From: Bacilli bacterium | Lineage (GTDB): Bacteria > Bacillota_I > Bacilli_A > RF39 > UBA660 | Assembly (NCBI GenBank): GCA_017542465.1 | Contig: JAFXXB010000014.1 | Location: 1-64,000, forward strand | Length of the DNA: 64,000 nt | Direction: 5' to 3' | Shown: piece after piece, positions 33,946-45,088 of the stretch | Position numbering within the stretch: position 1 is the first letter of the stretch | Layout: the number at the start of each line of letters is the position of its first letter | Program-made: the position numbers and the translations under genes | Notes under the pieces: generated by a model | Database searches by the model: none | The model's input: the letters and a program-made list of their open reading frames with translations, nothing else | What the model was told of the DNA's origin: nothing

Positions 33946-35132
33946 TGGCATTACTAGAGTTACTTGCACCTGCTGGTTCAAAAGAAAAGATGGAATTTGC
34001 TTTCCTATATGGTGCTGATGCAATATATTTTGCTGGTCAAGAGTTTGGACTTCGTGCAAATGCTAAAAACTTCACTAGAGAAGAAATGAAAGAAACTGTA
34101 GAATATGCACATTCAATGGGTAAGAAGTGTTATGTTACAGTTAATATAGTATTCCATAATGAAGATTTAAAGGGATTAGAAGATTACTTATTATTTTTAG
34201 AATCAATTCATGTAGATGCTATACTTGCATCAGATATATCAGTAATGGACCTATATAATAAGTTAGGTTTAACTATGGAATTACATATATCTACACAAGC
34301 TTCTACTTTAAATAGAGAAGCAGCATTGTTCTATAAGTCTTTAGGAGCTAGGAGAATAGTGCTAGCAAGAGAAGCTTCAAGAGAAGATATTAAGGATATT
34401 AAGGAAGCAACAGGACTTGATCTTGAGTGTTTTGCACATGGTGCTATGTGTACATCAATATCTGGTAGATGTGTAATGAGTAATTATGCAACCAATAGAG
34501 ACTCAAATAGAGGTGGATGTGTACAAATATGTCGATGGACATTTGATTATTTAAAAGATAATAATAAACTAACTGAAGAACCATTTAGTATGACACCTAA
34601 AGATTTAAATATGATTAGTTTTATTGAAGATATGATCAATAATGGTGTTAATTCATTTAAGATTGAAGGAAGAATGCGTTCAATTTATTATGTATCAACT
34701 GTAATTCTTATTTATAGAAGAATAATAGATAAAATACTTAATAATACATTAACTGATGAATATAAAGATTATGCATTAAAAGTATTAAATAGAGTAGCAA
34801 ATAGAGAATCTGCACCTCAATTCTATGACAAATTACCAGGTGTAGATGAACAATACTATTTAGGTAGAGATGAAGTATCTAATCAAGACTTCTTAGGTTT
34901 AGTACTTAATTCAAAAGATGGTTTAATTAAGTTAGAAGAAAGAAATACATTTAAGGTTGGAGATACTGTTGAATTTTTTGGACCATCATTTGATACTTTC
35001 TCATATACTATAGATAAAATATATGATAAGGATATGCAAGAAATAGATAAAGCAGTACATCCAAAAGAAGAATTATATATAAAATTAGATAGGGATTTAC
35101 CTAAGTATTCAATGATGAGAATAAAAATCTAG
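33945..35132 (+). CDS. trhP2: Peptidase U32-family tRNA hydroxylation protein (YrrO-type)
   Basis: 395 residues. U32 hallmarks are clear: ELLAPAGSKEKMEFAFLYGADAIYFAGQEFGLRA at the start, HISTQASTLN, the FAHGAMC(T)SISGRC segment, NRGGC, CRW and FKIEGRMRS. The spaced Cys residues match the cluster-binding set of this family. With the upstream protein it would use prephenate to hydroxylate U34 of tRNAs (established for Bacillus/E. coli TrhP). SD is AAGGTGGAG. Last gene of the ruvX–trhP2 run; the Bacillus udk gene that normally follows is missing and greA comes next. Confidence 0.88.
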   Translation: MALLELLAPAGSKEKMEFAFLYGADAIYFAGQEFGLRANAKNFTREEMKETVEYAHSMGKKCYVTVNIVFHNEDLKGLEDYLLFLESIHVDAILASDISVMDLYNKLGLTMELHISTQASTLNREAALFYKSLGARRIVLAREASREDIKDIKEATGLDLECFAHGAMCTSISGRCVMSNYATNRDSNRGGCVQICRWTFDYLKDNNKLTEEPFSMTPKDLNMISFIEDMINNGVNSFKIEGRMRSIYYVSTVILIYRRIIDKILNNTLTDEYKDYALKVLNRVANRESAPQFYDKLPGVDEQYYLGRDEVSNQDFLGLVLNSKDGLIKLEERNTFKVGDTVEFFGPSFDTFSYTIDKIYDKDMQEIDKAVHPKEELYIKLDRDLPKYSMMRIKI

Positions 35133-35150
35133 GGGTATAACAAAAAATTG

Positions 35151-35179
35151 TTGACATCTATAAAAAGATGTTATATCAT
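35151..35179 (+). promoter_or_regulatory. Promoter of greA
   Basis: Perfect TTGACA, 17-nt spacer, TATCAT, about 40 nt upstream of the greA ATG. Confidence 0.75.
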
Positions 35180-35227
35180 TTTTCTTGTGATGTTTTAAGA
35201 AATTATTAAGAAATGGAATGATTTTAA

Positions 35228-35692
35228 ATGGAAAAGAAAATATTTGAATTAACTGAAGAAGGATTAGCTGCTATAAATGCAGAATTAGATAAATTAAGAA
35301 ATGAAGATAGACCTAGAATTATTCAAGCTTTAAAAGATGCTAGAGCTCAAGGTGACTTATCTGAAAATGCTGACTACGATGCAGCAAGAGCAGAACAAGC
35401 TACATGTGAAGGAAGAATACAAGAACTTGAATATATGGTAGATAATCATAAGATCATTAAAGTTGCTAAAGATGAAGTTGGTATGGGTACAACAGTAGTT
35501 ATTAAGTATATTGATGATAACGATGAAGAAGAATATAAAATAGTTGGACCTACTGAAGTAGACGTTAATGAAAATAAGATTTCTACATCTTCACCAATTG
35601 GTGCTGCTATAAGTGGACATAAGAAAGGTGATACTGTAGAAGTTGAATCTCCTAACGGATCATATAAAGTTAAAATAGTAAGTATTAAGTAA
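35228..35692 (+). CDS. greA: Transcription elongation factor GreA
   Basis: 154 residues, near the usual ~158. GreA rescues arrested RNA polymerase by stimulating transcript cleavage. An N-terminal coiled-coil (LTEEGLAAINAELDKL … GDLSENADYDAA) carries the acidic tip residues (DLSENADYD), and the C-terminal FKBP-like domain ends GHKKGDTVEVESPNG. It has its own promoter and terminator. rpoB, encoding its target, lies 390 bp downstream. Confidence 0.95.
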   Translation: MEKKIFELTEEGLAAINAELDKLRNEDRPRIIQALKDARAQGDLSENADYDAARAEQATCEGRIQELEYMVDNHKIIKVAKDEVGMGTTVVIKYIDDNDEEEYKIVGPTEVDVNENKISTSSPIGAAISGHKKGDTVEVESPNGSYKVKIVSIK

Positions 35693-35706
35693 TACTTACT
35701 TTTTTT
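35677..35706 (+). terminator. Terminator of greA
   Basis: Perfect 10-bp stem AGTAAGTATT / AATACTTACT, 4-nt loop, six T. It overlaps the end of the reading frame. Confidence 0.9.
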
Positions 35707-35781
35707 GTAAAGTAATAGATATTTATATGTTTACTATATACATTATATATATAATAAAGTATAATGATAAGTGTGGTGTAT

Positions 35782-35916
35782 ATGGACAATATAATTGATA
35801 ACAAAATATTTAAAATAATAGTAATTGGAATATTAGGATTGCTTATAGCATTTATGGTAACATCCTTTCCAACAAAACATATTAATACAAATGATACAAA
35901 TATAGTAAGTATGTAA
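35782..35916 (+). CDS. 44-residue single-helix membrane protein
   Basis: ATG 4 nt after GTGTGGTGT opens 44 codons: a polar start (MDNIIDNKIFK), one hydrophobic helix (~12–28, IIVIGILGLLIAFMV) and a polar Asn/Thr tail. TATAAT at 35760 could be its -10. A terminator follows directly. No family recognised. The promoter, helix and terminator together suggest a real gene between greA and rpoB. Confidence 0.55.
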   Translation: MDNIIDNKIFKIIVIGILGLLIAFMVTSFPTKHINTNDTNIVSM

Positions 35917-35935
35917 AAATACTTGCTATTTTTTT
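35904..35935 (+). terminator. Terminator of the 44-residue gene
   Basis: AGTAAGTAT / ATACTTGCT stem (one G·U), 6-nt loop, then ATTTTTTT. The stem overlaps the last codons. Confidence 0.7.
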
Positions 35936-35984
35936 GCTATTTATATATAATTTATACTTATTGTAATATTTAAGTAAAATAATG

Positions 35985-36013
35985 TTGACTTATCAAATAT
36001 TCTTTGATAAAAT
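35985..36013 (+). promoter_or_regulatory. Promoter of rpoBC
   Basis: TTGACT, 17-nt spacer, TAAAAT, about 72 nt before the rpoB ATG. It indicates that rpoBC is transcribed without the rplJ–rplL genes that usually precede it. Confidence 0.7.
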
Positions 36014-36026
36014 CTTTAATTGGTGG

Positions 36027-36060
36027 CAAATACTTTTTTTGTGTGGGTATTTGTTTAAAA
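36027..36060 (+). promoter_or_regulatory. Leader hairpin before rpoB, possible attenuator
   Basis: CAAATAC / GTATTTG form a 7-bp stem with a 13-nt T/G-rich loop, followed by TTTAAAAAA. The T run is too short for a strong terminator; a partial attenuator or mRNA-stability element is possible. Confidence 0.3.
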
Positions 36061-36084
36061 AATCTATAGTATTGGGGTGAAAGA

Positions 36085-39000
36085 ATGTCTTATAAAGTGC
36101 ACAAATTCGGAGACATAAGAGAGAGAAGAGATTTCTCAAAAGTTGCTAACAGTTATGAGTTACAAGACTTGTTAGAAATTCAAAAGAAGTCATACCAATG
36201 GTTTTTAACAGAAGGTATAGACGAAGTATTTAAAGATATTTTCCCTGTTGAATCATTTACAGGTAAAGTTTCTTTAACATTTGATTCATTTTCATTTGAT
36301 GAACCAAGATATTCAGTAAAGGAATCAAAGGAACGTATGGTAACATATGCAGCTCCTTTAAAGATCCAAGCTAGAGTATTCATTAATGAAACTGGTGAAG
36401 TTAAGGAACAAGAAATATTCTTAGGTGATATGCCAATCATGACTGATGCTGGTACATTCATTATTAATGGTGTAGAAAGAGTAATTGTTTCACAATTAGT
36501 TAAATCACCATCTGTTTACTTCACAAGAGAAATAGATAAGAATGGACGTAACGTAGTATTTGGTCAAGTTATTCCTACTAGAGGATGCTGGTTAGAGTAT
36601 GAACTAGATGCTAAGGATGTAATATATGTAAGAATTGATAGAACTAGAAAAGTTACAATGACTACATTATTAAGAGCATTAGGTTTATCATCTGATGAAG
36701 AAATCTTAGAGGTGTTTGGAGATAATCAATATATCAAAAATACACTTGAGAAGGATTCAACTAAGAATACAGATGAAGCTTTAATTGAAATTTATGAAAA
36801 ATTAAGACCAGGAGAACCAGCTACACTTGATTCTGCTAAGAACCAAATGATAACTAAGTTCTTTGATAAGTTTAAATATGATTTAGCTAGAGTAGGTAGA
36901 TATAAGTTTAACTTAAAACTTAATGTATTAGATAGAGCATTAGGTATGACTTTAGCTGAAGATATTAAAGATGGTAAGAAAGTTTTAGCTGCAAAAGGTA
37001 CAGTAGTTGATAAAGCATTACTTGAAACTATTAGACCATTATTTGAAGGTGGCTATAACTTAAAAGATGTAAGAATAAATGAAGAATTAGATCAATACAA
37101 TAAGATTCAAACTCTTAAAGTTGTTGATCCAAAGAATGAAAACAATGTAATTACTATTATTGGTAATGATCCATCTATCGATAGTAAGAGATTAACTATA
37201 TCTGATGTATATGCATCATGCTCATACTATTTAGATTTATTAGCTGGATTTGGTAATTATGATGTAATCGACCAATTAGGTAATAGACGTGTTAAACAAG
37301 TTGGTGAATTAATTCAAAATCAATTCAAGATTGGTATTACACATATGGAGAGAATCATTAGAGAAAGAATGACTACTCAAGAAATAGAAAGCATTACTCC
37401 TAAAACTTTAATTAATATTAGACCAGTAACTGCTGCTATGAAAGAATTCTTTGGTTCATCTCAATTATCTAAGTTCATGGAACAAATTAACCCAATAGCT
37501 GAATTAACAGATAAGAGACGTTTAAGTTCTTTAGGACCTGGTGGTTTATCTAGAGATAGAGCTGGTATTGAAGTACGTGACGTTAACGAAACTCACTATG
37601 GTAGAATCTGTCCTATTGAAACTCCAGAAGGACCAAACATTGGTTTAATAACTTCATTATCTTCATATGCTAAGATTAATGAATATGGATTTGTAACTAG
37701 TCCATACAGAAAAGTAGTAAATAAGAAGGTAACTGATGAAGTAGTATATTTAACAGCAGATGATGAAAGAGATTATTACTTAGGTCAAGCTACTGTTAAA
37801 GTTGATAAGAATAATATGATTATTGAAGATGAAATGATTTGTAGACATAATGGTGATACTGTTATCGTATCTTCTGATAAGGTTAACTTTATTGATGTAT
37901 CTCCATCTCAAATCGTATCAATTACATCTTCATTAATTCCATTCCTTGATCACGATGATGCAACACGTGCATTAATGGGATGTAACATGCAAAGACAAGC
38001 AGTACCATTACTTAGAACTGAAGCTCCATTCATTGGAACTGGTGTAGAATACAGTGCAGCTAGAGACTCTGGTTCAACTGTTAACGCTAAGAATGATGGT
38101 GTTGTTGAATATGCAGACGCTAAAAAGATTGTTGTTAAGACAAAAGATGATAAAGATGTTTACTATTTAGCTAACTTCGAAAGAAGTAACCAAGAAAGTT
38201 GTATAAATCATACTCCAATCGTTAAAGAAGGAGACAAGGTTCATAAAGGACAAGTTATTGCTGATGGTCCTTCAACTAATGGTGGAGAATTAGCTTTAGG
38301 TAAAAATATGATAATTGCATTCATGACTGCAAATGGTTATAACTATGAGGATGCAGTTGTATTAAATGAAAGATTAGTTAAAGATGATGTATTTACATCA
38401 TTAAGAATTGCTCACTATGATATAGATTGTCGTGATACAAAATTAGGACCTGAAGAAATTACAAGAGATATTCCTAATGTATCTGAAGAAGCTAGAAAGA
38501 ACCTTGATGCTGATGGTATCGTTAGAATTGGTACTGAAGTTAAAGATGGTGATATCTTAGTTGGTAAGGTAACTCCAAAAGGTGTTCAAGAATTAACTTC
38601 TGAAGAAAAATTATTACATGCAATCTTTGGTGAAAAGACTAGAGAAGTAAGAGATACATCACTTCGTGTTCAACATGGAGCTGGTGGTATCGTTCATGAT
38701 ATTAAGATATATACTAAAGAAAACTCTGATGAATTACCTGCTGGTGTTTCTAAGACAATAAGAGTATATATTATCCAAAAACGTAAGATCCAAATTGGTG
38801 ATAAGATGTCTGGACGTCATGGTAATAAAGGTGTTATTTCATTAATATTACCTGAAGAAGATATGCCTTATTTACCAGATGGTACTCCAGTTGATATTAT
38901 CTTAAATCCACAAGGTGTTCCATCACGTATGAATATCGGACAAGTGTTAGAGTTACACTTAGGTATGGCTGCTAAGAAACTTGGTGTTCATGTAGCTACT

Positions 39001-39717
39001 CCAGTATTCGATGGTGCTTCTGTTGAAGAAGTATATGAAATGATGGATGAAGCTGGTATGGATAAAGATGGTAAGACATGGTTATACGATGGTAAAACTG
39101 GTGACTTATTCGAAAACAGAGTATCAGTTGGTGTTATGTACATGATCAAGTTACATCACATGGTTGATGATAAGATTCATGCTCGTTCTACTGGTCCTTA
39201 CTCATTAGTAACTCAACAACCATTAGGTGGTAAAGCACAATTTGGTGGTCAAAGATTTGGTGAGATGGAAGTTTGGGCATTATATGCATATGGTGCTGCT
39301 CACATCTTACAAGAAATGATGACAGTTAAGTCTGATGACGTAATTGGTAGAGTTAAAGTTTATGAAGCTTTAGTTAAGGGTGAAAATATTAATTCTGTAG
39401 GTATTCCTGAAGCATTCAGAGTATTATTAAAGGAATTCCAATCATTAGGATTAAATATTGAAGCTATTGACAAAGATGATAATATTAGAGATTTAAGAGA
39501 ATTAGAATCATCATCTGATGAAGATGGAGATGGAATCTCAATTGATGAAATAGATGCCGAAACTGGTGAAGTTAAGAATCAAATGCCTGAACACGAATTA
39601 TCTGAACCTGAAGAAACTGAAGAGGAAGATGAATTCGAAGAAGAAGACGATTTTGATGATGAACCAGACATGGAAGAATTAGCTGCTATTGATGCAGGAT
39701 TTGAAGGGGAGGAATAA
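36085..39717 (+). CDS. rpoB: RNA polymerase beta subunit
   Basis: 1,210 residues, full length. All main regions are present: [12 protein letters not shown], the rifampicin-pocket block ([13 protein letters not shown] … [11 protein letters not shown]), [14 protein letters not shown], the [10 protein letters not shown] catalytic-loop segment and the C-terminal [22 protein letters not shown] clamp contact. In the pocket, residues at E. coli positions 513, 516 and 526 are Lys463, Glu466 and Asp476 instead of Gln, Asp and His. The tail (~1150–1210) is strongly acidic. SD GGGGTGAAAG. rpoC follows after 3 nt. Confidence 0.98.
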   Translation: MSYKVHKFGDIRERRDFSKVANSYELQDLLEIQKKSYQWFLTEGIDEVFKDIFPVESFTGKVSLTFDSFSFDEPRYSVKESKERMVTYAAPLKIQARVFINETGEVKEQEIFLGDMPIMTDAGTFIINGVERVIVSQLVKSPSVYFTREIDKNGRNVVFGQVIPTRGCWLEYELDAKDVIYVRIDRTRKVTMTTLLRALGLSSDEEILEVFGDNQYIKNTLEKDSTKNTDEALIEIYEKLRPGEPATLDSAKNQMITKFFDKFKYDLARVGRYKFNLKLNVLDRALGMTLAEDIKDGKKVLAAKGTVVDKALLETIRPLFEGGYNLKDVRINEELDQYNKIQTLKVVDPKNENNVITIIGNDPSIDSKRLTISDVYASCSYYLDLLAGFGNYDVIDQLGNRRVKQVGELIQNQFKIGITHMERIIRERMTTQEIESITPKTLINIRPVTAAMKEFFGSSQLSKFMEQINPIAELTDKRRLSSLGPGGLSRDRAGIEVRDVNETHYGRICPIETPEGPNIGLITSLSSYAKINEYGFVTSPYRKVVNKKVTDEVVYLTADDERDYYLGQATVKVDKNNMIIEDEMICRHNGDTVIVSSDKVNFIDVSPSQIVSITSSLIPFLDHDDATRALMGCNMQRQAVPLLRTEAPFIGTGVEYSAARDSGSTVNAKNDGVVEYADAKKIVVKTKDDKDVYYLANFERSNQESCINHTPIVKEGDKVHKGQVIADGPSTNGGELALGKNMIIAFMTANGYNYEDAVVLNERLVKDDVFTSLRIAHYDIDCRDTKLGPEEITRDIPNVSEEARKNLDADGIVRIGTEVKDGDILVGKVTPKGVQELTSEEKLLHAIFGEKTREVRDTSLRVQHGAGGIVHDIKIYTKENSDELPAGVSKTIRVYIIQKRKIQIGDKMSGRHGNKGVISLILPEEDMPYLPDGTPVDIILNPQGVPSRMNIGQVLELHLGMAAKKLGVHVATPVFDGASVEEVYEMMDEAGMDKDGKTWLYDGKTGDLFENRVSVGVMYMIKLHHMVDDKIHARSTGPYSLVTQQPLGGKAQFGGQRFGEMEVWALYAYGAAHILQEMMTVKSDDVIGRVKVYEALVKGENINSVGIPEAFRVLLKEFQSLGLNIEAIDKDDNIRDLRELESSSDEDGDGISIDEIDAETGEVKNQMPEHELSEPEETEEEDEFEEEDDFDDEPDMEELAAIDAGFEGEE

Positions 39718-39720
39718 TAT

Positions 39721-42700
39721 ATGATAGATGTTAATAATATTAAAGGTATAAGAATTTCTATTGCTTCTCCTGAAAAGATTAAAGAATGGTCTTATGGTGA
39801 GGTTACTAAACCTGAAACTATTAATTACCGTACTTTAAAACCAGAAAGAGATGGATTATTCTGTGAAAAAATCTTTGGACCTTCAAAAGACTATGAATGT
39901 TCATGTGGTAAATATAAAAGATTAAGATATAAAAATGTTATATGTGATAGATGTGGTGTAGAAGTTACAAGTTCAAAAGTTAGACGTGAACGTATGGGAC
40001 ATATTGAACTAGCTTCTCCATGTTCACATATCTGGTTCTTTAAAGGTGTTCCTTCTAAGATGGGTCTTATCTTAGATATGTCTCCAAGAGACCTTGAAGA
40101 AGTATTATATTTCGTAAGTTATGTAGTAATTGATCCAGGTAATGCTCCATTAGCTAAGAAGCAAACATTATCTGATAAAGAATACAGAGCTTACTATGAA
40201 AAATATGGTGATACATTCAAAGTTGGAATGGGTGCTGAAGCCATTAAAGAATTATTAAAAGAAGTAGATTTAGATAAAGAAATCGAAGATTTAAATAAAG
40301 AATTAGATGGTGCTACAGGACAAAAGAGAACAAGACTTGTTAAGAGACTTGACTGTGTAGTAGCATTTAAAGAATCAGGAAATAAACCTGAATGGATGAT
40401 ACTTGATGTGATTCCAGTTATTCCACCAGATTTAAGACCTATGATTCAATTAGATGGTGGTAGATTTGCTACATCTGATTTAAATGATTTATATAGAAGA
40501 ATCTTAAATAGAAATAATAGATTAAAGAAATTATTAGAGCTTGGAGCTCCTTCAATCATTGTTCAAAATGAAAAGAGAATGCTTCAAGAAGCTGTTGATA
40601 CATTATTTGATAATGGTAGAAGATCTAGAAGTGTTAATAATGCTTCAGGTAGACCATTAAAATCATTATCAAGTATGTTAAAAGGTAAACAAGGTCGTTT
40701 CCGTATGAACCTTTTAGGTAAACGTGTTGACTATTCAGGACGTTCAGTTATCGTTGTTGGTCCATCATTAAAGATGTATCAATGTGGTGTACCTAAAGAA
40801 ATGGCTCTAGAATTATGGAAACCACATGTTATACATGGATTAGTATCTAAGGGTCTTGCTCATAATATTAAGGGAGCTAAGAAGTTAATTGATACTAGAG
40901 ATGAATCGATTTGGGATATTGTTGAATCAGTTATGGTTGAATACCCAGTTATGTTAAATAGAGCACCAACTCTACACAGATTAGGTATCCAAGCATTTGA
41001 ACCAGTATTAATTGGTGGTAAAGCTATTAGATTACACCCATTAGTATGTACAGGTTTCAACGCTGACTTCGATGGTGACCAAATGGCTATTCATATTCCA
41101 TTATCAGAAGAAGCTAAGGCTGAAGCTAGAATCTTAATGTTATCTTCAAATAACATCTTAAAACCTTCTGATGGTAAACCAGTAGTTGCACCTGGTCAAG
41201 ATATGGTATTAGGTAACTACTATATTACTATGGAACGTGGAAGAGAATCTAAACCTATTGTTATTGTAAAAGGTGATAAATTATCTAAAGATGTATTAGA
41301 TTATATTAAGTATTCTGAAGATGATGCTACTATAGATTTTATTAAGGATGGTATTAAATTAGATGTATCTAACGTAGATACTAAGAAAGCTGGAGAGTAT
41401 ACTTATACTATTTGTTTTGAAGATGGATCTACATATTTAGAAGGAACAGTATATGTATGTGCTGATGAAAAAGAAGCTAAAGCTAAACAAAAAGATATCG
41501 AAATAAATGACTTTGATGCTTATGGTAATGTTAAGATGTTACCTGGTACAAATGAAGGTAAAGTTTATAAGAATGATTCTGAGTTATTAATGGCTTATGA
41601 AAGAAAAGAAATAGGTATTCAAACAAGAGTAGCTATTCCTGTAAGAACATTCAAATATAAAGTATTCCCAGTAGATGTTCAAGATAAATATCTTGTAACT
41701 ACAGCTGGTAAGGTAATATTTAATACTATATTACCAGATACATTCCAATACTTAGCAGATCCTTCAAAGGATAATATTGAAGGTGTAGCTGATGATAGAT
41801 TCTTTATTGAACAAGGAAAGAATATTCCTTTAGAAATTGCTAAGATGGCTTATGCTGAACCATTTGGTAAGAAAGCATTAAAGAATATCATTGCTGAAGT
41901 ATATAAGAGAAAAAGAACAACTGAAACAAGTATTATGCTTGATAAGTTAAAAGAGATTGGTTTCAAATATTCTACAATCGGTGGTTTAACATTCTCAGTT
42001 CATGATGTTGTAACATCTGATCATAAAGCAGAATATATCGCTGAAGGTGAAGCTAAAGTTGAAACTATCAATAAACAATTTAGACGTGGTTTAATAACTG
42101 AACAAGAAAGATATCAAAATGTCTGCGATGCTTGGTTAGAGGTTAAAGATCAAGTTTGGAATGAACTTGGAACTAAGTCTAAGAAAGATATTTATAACCC
42201 AATATTCATGATGATGAACTCAGGTGCCCGTGGTTCTATATCACAATTCGGACAAATGGCTGGTATGCGTGGATTAATGGCTAAGACAGATGGTTCAATG
42301 GTAGAAATTCCTATCATCACATCATTACTTGAAGGTCACTCAGTTAATGAGTACTTCTTAAATACACATGGTACACGTAAGGCACAAGCAGATAAAGCGT
42401 TAAAAACTGCTTCATCTGGTTACTTAACTAGACGTTTAGTAGATGTTGCACAAGATATTGTTGTAAAACAAGAAGACTGTGGATGCATCACTGGTATAGT
42501 TGTATCTGATTTAATCAATGAAAAGGATGGTTCTGTAATTGAATCATTATATGATAGAATTGAAGGAAGATTTACTTCTAAGAAAGTAGTTAATCCTGAA
42601 ACTAAAGAAGTAATTATTGAAGCTAATGAATACATAACTGAAAACATTGCTAAGAAGATTGTTAAAGCTGGTGTTAAACAAGTTGAAATTAGATCAGCAA

Positions 42701-43689
42701 TTACATGTAAGTCACCTGATGGTGTATGTCAAAAATGCTATGGTAAGAACCCAGCAACTGGTAATATAGTTGAAACTGGTGAAGCTATTGGTGTTATGTC
42801 TGCACAATCAATTGGTGAACCAGGTACACAATTAACCATGCAAACATTCCACTCTGGTGGTGTTGCAGGTGGTGAAGATATTACTCAAGGTCTTCCAAGA
42901 GTTGAAGAATTATTTGAAGTACGTAATCCAAAAGGTAAAGCTACTATAGCTGAAATCTCTGGTAAGGTTACAAGTGCTGAAAATGTTAATGAAAAATGGA
43001 AGATTGTTATTACAAATGATGCTGAATCTAGAGAACATGTTACTAGATATAATGCTAAACTTGCTGTTGAAGTTGGACAAGAAGTTAAAGCTGGTGATAA
43101 GTTAACTGAAGGTGTTATTTATCCTAAAGAATTATTAGCAGTAACTGACCCAATTACAACTCAAAATTATATCTTAAAAGAAGTTCAAAAGGTTTATAAA
43201 TCACAAGGTGTTGATATCTGTGATAAGCACATTGAAGTTATTGTATGTAGAATGATAAATAAGATGAAAGTTGTAGATGCTGGTGATACTACATTAGTTC
43301 CATCATTAATCGTTCCAATGGAAGAATTCAATGAAAAGAATAAAGATGTATTATTAACTGGTGGTGTTCCTGCTACAGGTTCTCCAGTTATCGAAGGTAT
43401 TGCTAAGACTGCATTACATACTCCATCATTCTTATCAGCTGCATCATTCCAAGAAACTACAGCTGTATTAACTGATGCTGCTATAAGTGGTAAAGTTGAT
43501 ATGTTAAAGGGATTAAAAGAAAATGTTATCATTGGTAAGTTAATTCCTGCTGGTACTGGACATAGAGATTATTCTAATTTAGATATTGAATTAGAAAATG
43601 ATATTATGTCTGATGATCCTTCTGAAATGCTTGAGAATGAATTCTTAGCTGAAAGAGAAGAAGATCTAGAAGTTAACGTTGGAGACTAA
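39721..43689 (+). CDS. rpoC: RNA polymerase beta' subunit
   Basis: 1,322 residues, full length for a Bacilli-type beta'. An N-terminal zinc site (CSCGKYKR … CDRCG), the active-site NADFDGD at 447–453, the bridge/trigger region ([23 protein letters not shown]) and the second Cys cluster ([13 protein letters not shown]) are present. [15 protein letters not shown] precedes the C-terminal jaw. An acidic tail ends the protein. Translated with rpoB (SD GGGGAGG inside the rpoB end); a terminator follows. Confidence 0.98.
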   Translation: MIDVNNIKGIRISIASPEKIKEWSYGEVTKPETINYRTLKPERDGLFCEKIFGPSKDYECSCGKYKRLRYKNVICDRCGVEVTSSKVRRERMGHIELASPCSHIWFFKGVPSKMGLILDMSPRDLEEVLYFVSYVVIDPGNAPLAKKQTLSDKEYRAYYEKYGDTFKVGMGAEAIKELLKEVDLDKEIEDLNKELDGATGQKRTRLVKRLDCVVAFKESGNKPEWMILDVIPVIPPDLRPMIQLDGGRFATSDLNDLYRRILNRNNRLKKLLELGAPSIIVQNEKRMLQEAVDTLFDNGRRSRSVNNASGRPLKSLSSMLKGKQGRFRMNLLGKRVDYSGRSVIVVGPSLKMYQCGVPKEMALELWKPHVIHGLVSKGLAHNIKGAKKLIDTRDESIWDIVESVMVEYPVMLNRAPTLHRLGIQAFEPVLIGGKAIRLHPLVCTGFNADFDGDQMAIHIPLSEEAKAEARILMLSSNNILKPSDGKPVVAPGQDMVLGNYYITMERGRESKPIVIVKGDKLSKDVLDYIKYSEDDATIDFIKDGIKLDVSNVDTKKAGEYTYTICFEDGSTYLEGTVYVCADEKEAKAKQKDIEINDFDAYGNVKMLPGTNEGKVYKNDSELLMAYERKEIGIQTRVAIPVRTFKYKVFPVDVQDKYLVTTAGKVIFNTILPDTFQYLADPSKDNIEGVADDRFFIEQGKNIPLEIAKMAYAEPFGKKALKNIIAEVYKRKRTTETSIMLDKLKEIGFKYSTIGGLTFSVHDVVTSDHKAEYIAEGEAKVETINKQFRRGLITEQERYQNVCDAWLEVKDQVWNELGTKSKKDIYNPIFMMMNSGARGSISQFGQMAGMRGLMAKTDGSMVEIPIITSLLEGHSVNEYFLNTHGTRKAQADKALKTASSGYLTRRLVDVAQDIVVKQEDCGCITGIVVSDLINEKDGSVIESLYDRIEGRFTSKKVVNPETKEVIIEANEYITENIAKKIVKAGVKQVEIRSAITCKSPDGVCQKCYGKNPATGNIVETGEAIGVMSAQSIGEPGTQLTMQTFHSGGVAGGEDITQGLPRVEELFEVRNPKGKATIAEISGKVTSAENVNEKWKIVITNDAESREHVTRYNAKLAVEVGQEVKAGDKLTEGVIYPKELLAVTDPITTQNYILKEVQKVYKSQGVDICDKHIEVIVCRMINKMKVVDAGDTTLVPSLIVPMEEFNEKNKDVLLTGGVPATGSPVIEGIAKTALHTPSFLSAASFQETTAVLTDAAISGKVDMLKGLKENVIIGKLIPAGTGHRDYSNLDIELENDIMSDDPSEMLENEFLAEREEDLEVNVGD

Positions 43690-43716
43690 AAGGATTAGAA
43701 AACTAATCCTTTTTTA
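43688..43716 (+). terminator. Terminator of rpoBC
   Basis: AAAAGGATTAG / CTAATCCTTTT stem, 4-nt loop, T run, immediately after the rpoC stop. Confidence 0.9.
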
Positions 43717-43765
43717 TTTTAAAAAAATACCATAAATGATATAATTTTAATACAAGGGTGATAAA

Positions 43766-44518
43766 ATGAAAAAAATTGGCAAGATTTTATTATTTTTAAT
43801 TATAGTAGTAGGAGTAATCGGTGGTGGTGGTTACTTTGGACTAAAATATCTAAGAGATAAAAATAGAGAAGCAGAAAGATTAGAACATATTAAAGAAGAC
43901 ATGTACCTTGAAGTAGTATATGAAGATATATCTGAATGTAAAACTAAGTTTAAATTAAATAAAGAGGAAGAAGAAACTACTTCTTCATGTGCTAAAACTG
44001 AATTAAAGGTAAGGAAAGCACCTACAGCTGCAAGTGAAATAATAGGAACAGCTGAAAAAGGAGAGATATATAAAATAGTTGAAGTTGAACAAACTGATGC
44101 TCAATTCATTTGGTTTAGAATTATATATCAAAAGAATTGGAAGGATGAATATAAAGAAGGTTATATATCTCAACCAAGATCTACTCAAGTTACATATGTA
44201 AAAGCTTATAATGTATCTTTTGATTATTCAAATCCTGTATTAAACTTCACATCTGATGAATATAATGTTGAATCTATTGATGATATAGGTAAAGATGGAT
44301 ATAAGCATTTAACTGTATGGGATGATCAAGATGGTTATAAGATTACTCATGAAGTATATATTGAAAGAGAACCTATTGATAGACCAGGGCCTCAATATTG
44401 GGTTAAATATACAGTAACTGATAAAGTAGGTAAAACTACAAGTAAAATACAAAGAGTTATATTTAAATATCCTCCAGCTGATAGCAAGTGTAAGGATTTC
44501 TCTAAAATTAGGAGTTAA
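43766..44518 (+). CDS. Membrane-anchored protein with SH3b-like domain
   Basis: 250 residues. A membrane helix (~7–27, with GGGGY) is followed by a charged linker, a Cys-flanked stretch (SECK … SSCAK), an SH3b-like domain (~77–135: LKVRKAPTAASEIIGTAEKGE … WFRIIYQ … EGYIS) and a C-terminal beta-rich domain (~140–240) with no recognised family. SH3b domains usually bind cell-wall peptides, so an extracellular wall-facing role is likely. A one-nucleotide gap joins it to the transglutaminase-like gene. Confidence 0.75.
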   Translation: MKKIGKILLFLIIVVGVIGGGGYFGLKYLRDKNREAERLEHIKEDMYLEVVYEDISECKTKFKLNKEEEETTSSCAKTELKVRKAPTAASEIIGTAEKGEIYKIVEVEQTDAQFIWFRIIYQKNWKDEYKEGYISQPRSTQVTYVKAYNVSFDYSNPVLNFTSDEYNVESIDDIGKDGYKHLTVWDDQDGYKITHEVYIEREPIDRPGPQYWVKYTVTDKVGKTTSKIQRVIFKYPPADSKCKDFSKIRS

Positions 44519-44519
44519 T

Positions 44520-45065
44520 ATGGATGAATATAATAAAATATCTAATCTAGATGAATTAATGACATGGATGGATAACAATATTAAATATGGTTATATAGAT
44601 ATCAATAGAAATATTCATGATAATGAATTACAAGGACTAAGAGAATTATTTGTTACAAGAGATGCTAAAAGTGCAGTTGAGTCAGGATATGGTACTTGTA
44701 TAGAACAGGCTAAGATTATTGATGAAAAATTAAAACAATTTGGCTATGAAACATATACTTATTGTTCTTTCTCAGGTCCTTTAAATGCTTTAATTACAGA
44801 TCATAGTGCAAGAATGCATTCTTTTGTATTAGCTGTTAAAGGAGACAAATGTATTTATTTTGAGCATGCAAATACACAAAGAAGAGGAATATATAATTTT
44901 GATTCAATTGATCAAGCATTAGATTATATTAAAGGTTTCTATAAGGATAATGAATATTTTGTACTTCATCTTACAGGATATATTCCAGAAGGATTAAATT
45001 TTGATCAATTAGTTAATTATATGAATATTGCAGAAATAGTTAATATAAATAATAAGAGTAAATAA
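44520..45065 (+). CDS. Transglutaminase-like cysteine enzyme
   Basis: 181 residues, no signal peptide. The pattern SGYGTCIEQA (Cys60), MHSFVLAV (His100) and CIYFEHA (Glu115) fits the Cys–His–acid triad of the transglutaminase/papain-like fold: the Cys opens a helix and the His and acid lie on neighbouring strands. Members act as peptidases or cross-linkers; the substrate here is unknown. SD AGGAG lies in the end of the upstream SH3b gene, so the two are co-translated. A bidirectional terminator follows. Confidence 0.65.
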   Translation: MDEYNKISNLDELMTWMDNNIKYGYIDINRNIHDNELQGLRELFVTRDAKSAVESGYGTCIEQAKIIDEKLKQFGYETYTYCSFSGPLNALITDHSARMHSFVLAVKGDKCIYFEHANTQRRGIYNFDSIDQALDYIKGFYKDNEYFVLHLTGYIPEGLNFDQLVNYMNIAEIVNINNKSK

Positions 45066-45088
45066 AAAACAGCATTTAGCTGTTTTTT
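45064..45088. terminator. Bidirectional terminator between convergent genes
   Basis: AAAAAACAGC / GCTGTTTTTT with a 5-nt loop is symmetric and has T runs on both strands. It serves the transglutaminase-like gene (+) and the Cys-rich membrane gene (-). Confidence 0.85.
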
